Below, in pieces: positions 21,537 to 22,257 of a stretch of 22,257 nucleotides of DNA; position 1 is the first letter of the stretch, and each line of letters begins with the position of its first letter. Location: positions 1-22,257 of the forward strand of contig CACYEO010000179.1 of NCBI GenBank assembly GCA_902773475.1, given 5' to 3'. A program made the translations under genes and the position numbers. The DNA comes from an uncultured bacterium (lineage in GTDB: Bacteria; Verrucomicrobiota; Kiritimatiellia; RFP12; UBA1067). Below the pieces are notes generated by a model that made no database searches, was not told the origin of the DNA, and was given only the letters and a program-made list of their open reading frames with translations.

Positions 21537-21557
21537 CCCGCGGCGGCGCGCCGCGGG
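21537..21557 (-). terminator. GC-rich hairpin between rpoC and rubrerythrin
   Basis: CCCGCGGCG (21537-21545) and CGCCGCGGG (21549-21557) form a perfect 9-base-pair stem with a 3-base loop, ten bases after the rpoC stop. There is no T-run after it on the minus strand. It may be a partial or factor-aided terminator, or a 3'-end stabiliser that sets the level of the downstream redox genes. Confidence 0.5.
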
Positions 21558-21566
21558 AACCGGGTG

Positions 21567-22257
21567 TCAGAGGTCTCCGCCGTCGTCGAGAATGCCGTCG
21601 GAGCCGACATAGTCTTCGCCGTCCACCGAAACGTCGCCGCCGAGCGGAATGGCCGCCTCGGGGCCTTCCTCCGGGTTGGCGAGCATCAGCGGCGGTTCGT
21701 CTTCGTCGCCTTCCTCCGCCGGGGTGGGGAGGGAGCCGCCGAAGAGCGCGTCCATCTTAGCCTTGGCCTCTTCCTGGAGCTTGCGCATTTCCTCGTCGGA
21801 AATAGGCTCGCAGAGAGGAACGAGTTTGAGGTAGCGGTGGAGCGGGAAGCCCGTGCCGCCGGGTATGACATGGCCGAGGATGACGTTTTCCTTGAAGCCG
21901 CGCAGTTCGTCCACGCGGCCCATCGTGGCCGCTTCGGTGAGGACGCGCGTAGTGTCCTGGAACGACGCGGCGGAGATGAAGGAGTCCGTTTCGAGGGCGG
22001 CCTTGGTGATGCCGAGGAGCGCGGGCTGCGCTTCCGCCGGGCGGCGGCCTTCGGCCATCATCATCTCGTTCACGCGGAGGAACGTCTGGCGGGTCACCTG
22101 CTCGCCCCACAGGAAGTCCGTATCGCCGGAGTTGGTGATGCGGACCTTGCGGAGCATCTGGCGCACGATGATTTCGATGTGCTTGTCGTTGATCTCCACG
22201 CCCTGCAGACGGTAGACCTGCTGCACTTCGTTGACGAGGTACTTCTGGAGTTCCTTC
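21567..22257 (-). CDS. rpoC: RNA polymerase beta-prime subunit, C-terminal part
   Basis: The frame enters from the right edge and runs about 229 codons to the stop at 21567. It begins KELQKYLVNEVQQVYRLQGV and continues INDKHIEIIVRQMLRKVRIT, the highly conserved RpoC C-terminal region, followed by GITKAALETDSFISAASFQD and TRVLTEAATMGRVDELRGFK, and then ENVILGHVIPGGTGF. This part helps form the base of the polymerase active-centre cleft and the omega-binding surface. After the usual end of homology there is a long acidic tail of about 55 residues rich in Glu, Asp, Gly and Pro. The 5' two-thirds or more of the gene lies outside the window; rpoB is expected further upstream. Confidence 0.97.
   Translation of the reverse strand, partial: KELQKYLVNEVQQVYRLQGVEINDKHIEIIVRQMLRKVRITNSGDTDFLWGEQVTRQTFLRVNEMMMAEGRRPAEAQPALLGITKAALETDSFISAASFQDTTRVLTEAATMGRVDELRGFKENVILGHVIPGGTGFPLHRYLKLVPLCEPISDEEMRKLQEEAKAKMDALFGGSLPTPAEEGDEDEPPLMLANPEEGPEAAIPLGGDVSVDGEDYVGSDGILDDGGDL

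Noticed and set aside
1..22257. CRISPR array, tRNA, rRNA, insertion sequence or attachment site
   Set aside because: I saw no regularly spaced direct repeats, no tRNA-like cloverleaf ends, no transposase motifs and no terminal inverted repeats with target duplications.

Overview
The window is GC-rich, gene-dense chromosomal DNA from a Gram-negative and probably anaerobic or microaerobic bacterium. Lipid export and LPS-transport type permeases and a signal-peptide beta-barrel-like protein point to an outer membrane. Rubrerythrin, rubredoxin and an iron-sulfur serine dehydratase point to low-oxygen life. The overall look (high GC, alanine/arginine-rich proteins, many start/stop overlaps, acidic tails on ribosomal proteins) would fit a Verrucomicrobiota/Lentisphaerota/Kiritimatiellota-type genome. 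That placement is an inference and would need a marker-gene tree.

Layout. (1) Positions 1-788 are an accessory edge. They hold the 5' end of a Fic-family gene with an N-terminal helix-turn-helix (minus strand) and a short leftover that reads like a piece of a type I restriction specificity subunit, in locally AT-rich DNA. (2) Positions 789-6998 (plus) hold a stand-alone AICAR transformylase, EtfB and a divergent EtfA, a GtrA-like membrane protein, a small envelope protein, an LptF/LptG-type permease, and a secreted protein built of exact 14-residue repeats. (3) Positions 7051-11308 (minus) are a tightly overlapped operon read as trxB, an MsbA-like ABC exporter, then L-serine ammonia-lyase. 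(4) Positions 11462-14554 (minus) are the alpha operon, rpmJ-rpsM-rpsK-rpsD-rpoA-rplQ, with its own promoter and an intrinsic terminator. rpmJ is only 37 codons. (5) Positions 14775-18314 (plus) are a compact operon of trpC, a DUF721/DciA-like gene, a NYN-domain nuclease-like gene, an RsmC-like methyltransferase and rsmD. (6) Positions 18354-22257 (minus) run, in transcription order, from the 3' end of rpoC through rubrerythrin, rubredoxin, a TrkA-type K+ channel regulator, a regulator-less biotin ligase and a Nudix hydrolase to a TSCPD-domain protein.

Most of the content is housekeeping: transcription and translation, redox, envelope and cofactor genes. I see no CRISPR array, rRNA, tRNA, intact mobile element or obvious new defence system. 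The points most worth a second look are: the AICAR transformylase that lacks its IMP cyclohydrolase half; the trpC-DUF721-NYN-RsmC-RsmD overlap operon; a TrpC whose usual catalytic-site ESG motif reads FSG; the divergent EtfA FAD domain; the 14-residue repeat protein; a recurring extended -10 promoter pattern that at two genes sits so close to the start codon that leaderless mRNAs are predicted; and the Fic/HsdS remnant at the left edge.
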